From positions 1-18,300 of the forward strand of contig DMWU01000173.1 of assembly GCA_003483125.1 (NCBI GenBank): a DNA stretch of 18,300 nucleotides, in the 5' to 3' direction. Below are positions 15,402-18,300 of the stretch, one piece after another. The position numbers were made by a program, and so were the translations under genes. How positions within the stretch are numbered: position 1 is the stretch's first letter; every line of letters begins with the position of its first letter. This DNA comes from Erythrobacter sp. GTDB lineage: Bacteria > Pseudomonadota > Alphaproteobacteria > Sphingomonadales > Sphingomonadaceae. A model generated the notes under the pieces. It was not told where the DNA came from. It was given only the letters and a program-made list of their open reading frames with translations, and did not search any database.

Positions 15402-16357
15402 TGTTGCTTTGCGATCCGATCAAGGAAGTTGAAAACTGCTTGCATCGCACGATCCCTTATCGAGTCTTCTTCGCGCAGGATTTCATGTCGGGCCTCTTTG
15501 CCGAACCTGATCAATTCCGCATTCGGCAGGCGCTTGGCGGCCCGGTCTATGGCGCTTATCGCAACCAATTTGTCATTACTGGTGGCGAGAATGAGAACAG
15601 GTAGGACAGTATGCTCAAGCTTTGACCCACCCAATATGCGGCGCATCGATGCATAAGCGCGCTCGACCCAGCCCCAGCTACCCGGCCCCATAACCAATTC
15701 GGGGCGTTGCTCGCGCCACCACAGCTCGTCGGCATAGCGATCGTCATCATGGGTCAGCAGGTATTGGCGCGAGGCGGGTACTTCGCCCGGTTTCTCGCTC
15801 CATTTCCATGCAGGCCGAGCCGGATCACCAATCAAGCACATTAGTTTTGCCGATGCCTGCCCGATAGTGACCGGAATATTTCCAACGAACCCCAACATAG
15901 GGGCGCAAAGGACAAGCGCATCGGGATCGACCCGTACCTCTACTGCGGCCCTTAATATAATGTGTCCGCCCATTGAATGGCCTGCCAATATATGCGGCCC
16001 GGGTGTGCTCGCCTTCCATTCCTTCCAGAACTGGGTGAGATCTTCGACCCAGACGGAAAAGTCCGAAATATGCCCAGTAACCGGATCGTTGCCTAGGCGG
16101 CCAGAATCCGCCTGCCCCCGCCAATCACCCGCCGTTACGCGCCAGCCGGCTTCATGCCATTGCTGCAGGGCCTCAAGATACTTCTCGTAATTGTCGCCGC
16201 GCCCGGGGAAGAACAAGATCGATCCTCTGCTTGCATCCGATGGTAAATTCCAATCGATCCGTCGCAGCTCAAAACCGTCCGACGCAGACCATCTAGACTC
16301 CTGCGCCGTGGCGGGAATGGCACGTCTCGACGGCGTCGATGCACTCGGTTCAGACAC
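15398..16357 (-). CDS. Alpha/beta hydrolase, lysophospholipase/monoacylglycerol-lipase type
   Basis: From the proposed GTG start the product is 319 residues. It shows the serine-hydrolase fold: FFPGRGDNYEKY near residues 49-60 (oxyanion strand), the nucleophile elbow AGHSMGGH with S128, an acid D262 in ATSNDKLV, and H291 in EARHEILRE, the order expected of the catalytic triad. It resembles the PldB/Hydrolase_4 group, which cleaves lysophospholipids or monoacylglycerols. The start is uncertain. The frame is open to 16495, overlapping cpaA on the other strand, but the protein before VSEPSAS looks non-coding. GTG at 16355-16357 has AGGG very close and a better GGAGG 15 bases upstream; an ATT at 16364-16366 would be ideally placed for that GGAGG. 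The stop overlaps the flavoprotein start. Confidence 0.82.
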   Translation of the reverse strand: MSEPSASTPSRRAIPATAQESRWSASDGFELRRIDWNLPSDASRGSILFFPGRGDNYEKYLEALQQWHEAGWRVTAGDWRGQADSGRLGNDPVTGHISDFSVWVEDLTQFWKEWKASTPGPHILAGHSMGGHIILRAAVEVRVDPDALVLCAPMLGFVGNIPVTIGQASAKLMCLIGDPARPAWKWSEKPGEVPASRQYLLTHDDDRYADELWWREQRPELVMGPGSWGWVERAYASMRRILGGSKLEHTVLPVLILATSNDKLVAISAIDRAAKRLPNAELIRFGKEARHEILREEDSIRDRAMQAVFNFLDRIAKQQ

Positions 16358-16375
16358 GTCCCTAATAATGAACCT

Positions 16376-16385
16376 CCACGCGTGG
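16376..16385. repeat. Perfect palindrome CCACGCGTGG in the divergent gap
   Basis: The ten bases are self-complementary and lie between the alpha/beta hydrolase start (16357) and the cpaA start (16450). One arm adjoins the GGAGG ribosome site of the hydrolase. It could be an operator for a dimeric regulator serving one or both genes; a random 10-base palindrome is also quite possible. Two further overlapping 8-base palindromes lie at 16431-16438 and 16435-16442, just before the cpaA ribosome site. Confidence 0.35.
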
Positions 16386-16449
16386 TTACTTTTTGGTAAG
16401 TGATAAGCTGTAGCACCGGCTCTCGAAGGGGAGGCCTCGAGGGTCGGAT

Positions 16450-16941
16450 ATGCTTGCTGATTATCTTCACTACGGACTGCTCGTCGCCTTGGCAATTGCG
16501 CTGCTGTTTGCAGCCTTTACCGATATTCGTGAACGCAAGATCGCCAACTGGCTCAATGCCGGGATTGCGCTGACAGCACCAATATTCTGGTGGACCAGCG
16601 GATTGGCACTTTGGCCAGATGTCGCAATGCAGTTCGGCGTGGCGCTGGCTGCTTTTGCAATTCTTACCGGCCTGTTCGCATTGCGCATGATGGGCGGCGG
16701 CGACGTAAAGCTACTGACCGCCCTTGCGCTCTGGATCGAGCCAGGCTCATTCCTGAAACTTCTCATCATCATGGCCTTGGTCGGCGGTGCACTCACCATC
16801 GTCATGGGCGTTTATCACGCGGTTCGGCGTCGGAGGGAAAGGCTGGCGATCCCATACGGCGTGGCTATCGCAATAGGCGGACTCTGGGTGATCGGTACGC
16901 ATTACCTGCCAAGCGCCGCTTATGCGTTGGGAGCGAAGTGA
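16450..16941 (+). CDS. cpaA: Prepilin peptidase CpaA (A24 family) of the Tad/Flp pilus
   Basis: CpaA cleaves the leader peptides of Flp-type prepilins at the inner membrane. The 163-residue product is almost wholly hydrophobic, with four to five membrane spans. The two catalytic aspartates of the A24 family are in place: D25 in FTDIRERKIANW and D85 in MGGGDVKLL. The length matches the short CpaA/TadV type, which lacks the methylase domain of classical PilD. GAGGG lies about six bases before the ATG. It is the first gene of the Tad cluster visible here and is followed 86 bases later by cpaB. No flp pilin gene is seen before it; the gene upstream is a divergent hydrolase. Confidence 0.94.
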   Translation: MLADYLHYGLLVALAIALLFAAFTDIRERKIANWLNAGIALTAPIFWWTSGLALWPDVAMQFGVALAAFAILTGLFALRMMGGGDVKLLTALALWIEPGSFLKLLIIMALVGGALTIVMGVYHAVRRRRERLAIPYGVAIAIGGLWVIGTHYLPSAAYALGAK

Positions 16942-17027
16942 ACCTGATTTTAACCACTTCGGAAATAAAGACGAAAACCATACCCGCCCAAAGTGATTGA
17001 GGGCCGAAATAGGGGGCTAGAATAGCC

Positions 17028-18113
17028 ATGGATAGGAAAAAGCTGGTTTTGCTGCTTGTTGCGCTTGTTGTTGCGGTCGGTACCGCATTTGCAGCGCGGA
17101 GCATGTTTGCAGGGGCTTCATCGCCTGAGGCGCAGGCTGTCGAGGCCGAGCCTGAAGGGCCGAAGGTGCTGGTCGCACAGCGCGCACTGCCAACAGGTAC
17201 GATAATCACGGCTGATGCACTGGGATTCCAGCAGTGGCCGGAAGAACTCGTACAGGACGCCTATTTCATCGATGGCGAATCCGATATGAACCAGCTGCTG
17301 GGAACGGTTGTACGCCACCCGGTTACAGCCGGTGAGCCAGTTACACAGGGCTCGCTAGTCAAGCCTGGCGATCGTGGATTCCTTGCCGCTGCGCTTGGTC
17401 CGGGCATGCGCGCCGTTACTGTACCTGTATCCGCCAAGACCGGCGTTGCAGGCTTCGTATTTCCTGGTGACCGTGTTGACCTAGTGCTGACCCAGTCAGT
17501 GGCTGGCGACGGTGAACAATCTCTGCGCGCTGCGGAAACTGTTCTGCGCAATCTGCGCGTCCTGGCAACCGACCAGTCAACCGAACAAACAACAGTAGAT
17601 GGCAAGACCGAAGTTCGTGCATTCCGTACGGTGACACTCGAAGTGACACCTCGGATCGCAGAGAAGGTCGCGGTTGCACAAACTATCGGTACGCTTAGCC
17701 TGGCCCTGCGCTCAATCGCAGACAACCAGCTTGAACTTGATCGCGCTATCGCATCTGGCGAACTGGTAGTTCCCGACGATGCCACTCCTGAAGAAGAAGA
17801 GAAGCTTCTGCGCTCGGTCATGAATCGTCCGATCGAAACGGGCACGACTTACAGCACGGGCGGCGACGTTTCGCGTTTCCAGCGTAAATCTATGCCTTCG
17901 CAGGGTGACCGCAGGTCTGCAGGGGGCCGACCGGCTTCTGATGCGCCAGCATATGGTGCCTACACTGGCCCAACCGTTCGCGTGACACGCGGCAAGAACA
18001 CCACTGCCGTACCTGTTAGCTCGGGTGCGCGAGGCATGGTCAGCCAGCAGGCAGCAGGTGTCCGCCAGGGTGGCCGCACTGTTCCTGCTGCAAGCGCCGC
18101 ACTGGTGCGTTGA
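17028..18113 (+). CDS. cpaB: Tad pilus assembly protein CpaB/RcpC
   Basis: CpaB is an envelope protein needed for Flp pilus assembly and thought to work with the secretin. The 361-residue product has an N-terminal membrane anchor (residues 5-25, after MDRKK). A SAF domain follows at about 46-110, beginning KVLVAQRALPTGTIITADAL and including TAGEPVTQGSLV. The RcpC core (GMRAVTVPVSAKTGVAGFVFPGDRVDLVLT, starting near 126) comes next, with VLRNLRVLATDQ after it. From about residue 285 the sequence is Gly/Ser/Arg-rich and looks disordered, closing with VRVTRGKNTTAVPV and a low-complexity end; this tail is longer than the conserved core needs. cpaC begins ten bases after the stop. Confidence 0.94.
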   Translation: MDRKKLVLLLVALVVAVGTAFAARSMFAGASSPEAQAVEAEPEGPKVLVAQRALPTGTIITADALGFQQWPEELVQDAYFIDGESDMNQLLGTVVRHPVTAGEPVTQGSLVKPGDRGFLAAALGPGMRAVTVPVSAKTGVAGFVFPGDRVDLVLTQSVAGDGEQSLRAAETVLRNLRVLATDQSTEQTTVDGKTEVRAFRTVTLEVTPRIAEKVAVAQTIGTLSLALRSIADNQLELDRAIASGELVVPDDATPEEEEKLLRSVMNRPIETGTTYSTGGDVSRFQRKSMPSQGDRRSAGGRPASDAPAYGAYTGPTVRVTRGKNTTAVPVSSGARGMVSQQAAGVRQGGRTVPAASAALVR

Positions 18114-18123
18114 GGGGGGCATC

Positions 18124-18300
18124 ATGACAAACAAGATCACAAACAGGGGCAATGATATGAAACGCCGGCTTACTGCCAAAGTATTGCTTGCAAGCCTGGC
18201 CATTGCGCCTCTTGCCAGCGTTCCGATGACCACCGTAACGGCGCAATCGGTTGTTGAACCTACGAAGGAAGTCGTTCTTTCGATCGGCCGCGGCGAGTTG
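18124..18300 (+). CDS. cpaC: Tad pilus secretin CpaC, N-terminal fragment (cut by window edge)
   Basis: 59 codons are visible from ATG at 18124 to the right edge. The product begins MTNKITNRGNDMKRRLTAKV, followed by a hydrophobic stretch and an Ala-rich end (TVTAQS) that reads as a Sec signal peptide. The segment VVLSIGRGEL at the edge matches the start of the secretin N-domain, where the family has a similar V-x-R-G-x-L stretch. The identification rests on this motif plus the cpaA-cpaB-cpaC order. GAGGGGGG stands just before the first ATG; a second ATG at 18157 (MKRRL) also has AGGGG before it and would give a more compact signal peptide, so the start is open. Confidence 0.85.
   Translation, partial: MTNKITNRGNDMKRRLTAKVLLASLAIAPLASVPMTTVTAQSVVEPTKEVVLSIGRGEL

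Noticed and set aside
16358..16495. Upstream extension of the alpha/beta hydrolase to an ATG at 16495
   Set aside because: It would overlap the cpaA start on the other strand, and the residues look non-coding; the conserved part begins later.
17261..17845. Open frame of 194 codons on the minus strand antisense to cpaB
   Set aside because: The Ser/Arg/Thr-rich product is typical of antisense frames; no ribosome site or family features were seen.
1..18300. CRISPR arrays, transposases, integrases, tRNA or rRNA genes
   Set aside because: No regularly spaced repeats, transposase or recombinase motifs, or cloverleaf-like segments were seen on either strand; the content is housekeeping throughout.

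Overview
The window reads as ordinary chromosome from an alphaproteobacterium, most likely Sphingomonadales and probably near Erythrobacter/Altererythrobacter. This rests on the gene families and their order (argS, a SPOR protein, nagZ, scpA, scpB and tatABC in one run; ispH, thrB and rnhA in another) and on a moderately GC-rich composition. The species call is inference from family knowledge, since no search could be run. I see no mobile element, CRISPR array, tRNA, rRNA or phage gene.

Layout. Positions 1-813 (minus) hold the N-terminal two thirds of a threonine dehydratase. Divergent from it, 919-3476 (plus) is a two-gene unit: a 3-hydroxyisobutyrate-dehydrogenase-family reductase and an exported YtcJ-type amidohydrolase, joined by a TTGA stop/start overlap. 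A gene-free 354-base stretch with several dyads leads to a self-contained 72-residue membrane protein gene (3831-4049) that has its own promoter, ribosome site and a strong intrinsic terminator.

From 10734 down to 4159 everything is on the minus strand and closely packed: argS, a SPOR-domain membrane protein, nagZ, scpA, scpB, tatA, tatB, tatC. nagZ/scpA and scpA/scpB share ATGA overlaps, so their translation is probably coupled. The group combines arginyl-tRNA synthesis, peptidoglycan binding and recycling, condensin accessory subunits and the complete Tat export machinery. An unrecognised lipoprotein (10831-11481, minus) lies upstream of argS and is divergent from ispH.

Positions 11570-14014 (plus) carry ispH, thrB and rnhA as a likely operon, ending at a hairpin that faces a convergent group. 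That group (16357 to 14058, minus) is an alpha/beta hydrolase, a D-amino-acid-dehydrogenase-like flavoprotein and a 58-residue YegP/DUF1508 protein. From 16450 (plus) the window enters a Tad/Flp pilus locus: the prepilin peptidase cpaA, the assembly protein cpaB and the start of the secretin gene cpaC, cut by the right edge.

Nothing here is a convincing new multi-gene system. The observations most worth following are the isolated small membrane protein with the structured DNA before it, the unrecognised lipoprotein next to ispH, the coupled reductase/amidohydrolase pair, the coupled hydrolase/flavoprotein pair, and several non-ATG or disputed start sites.
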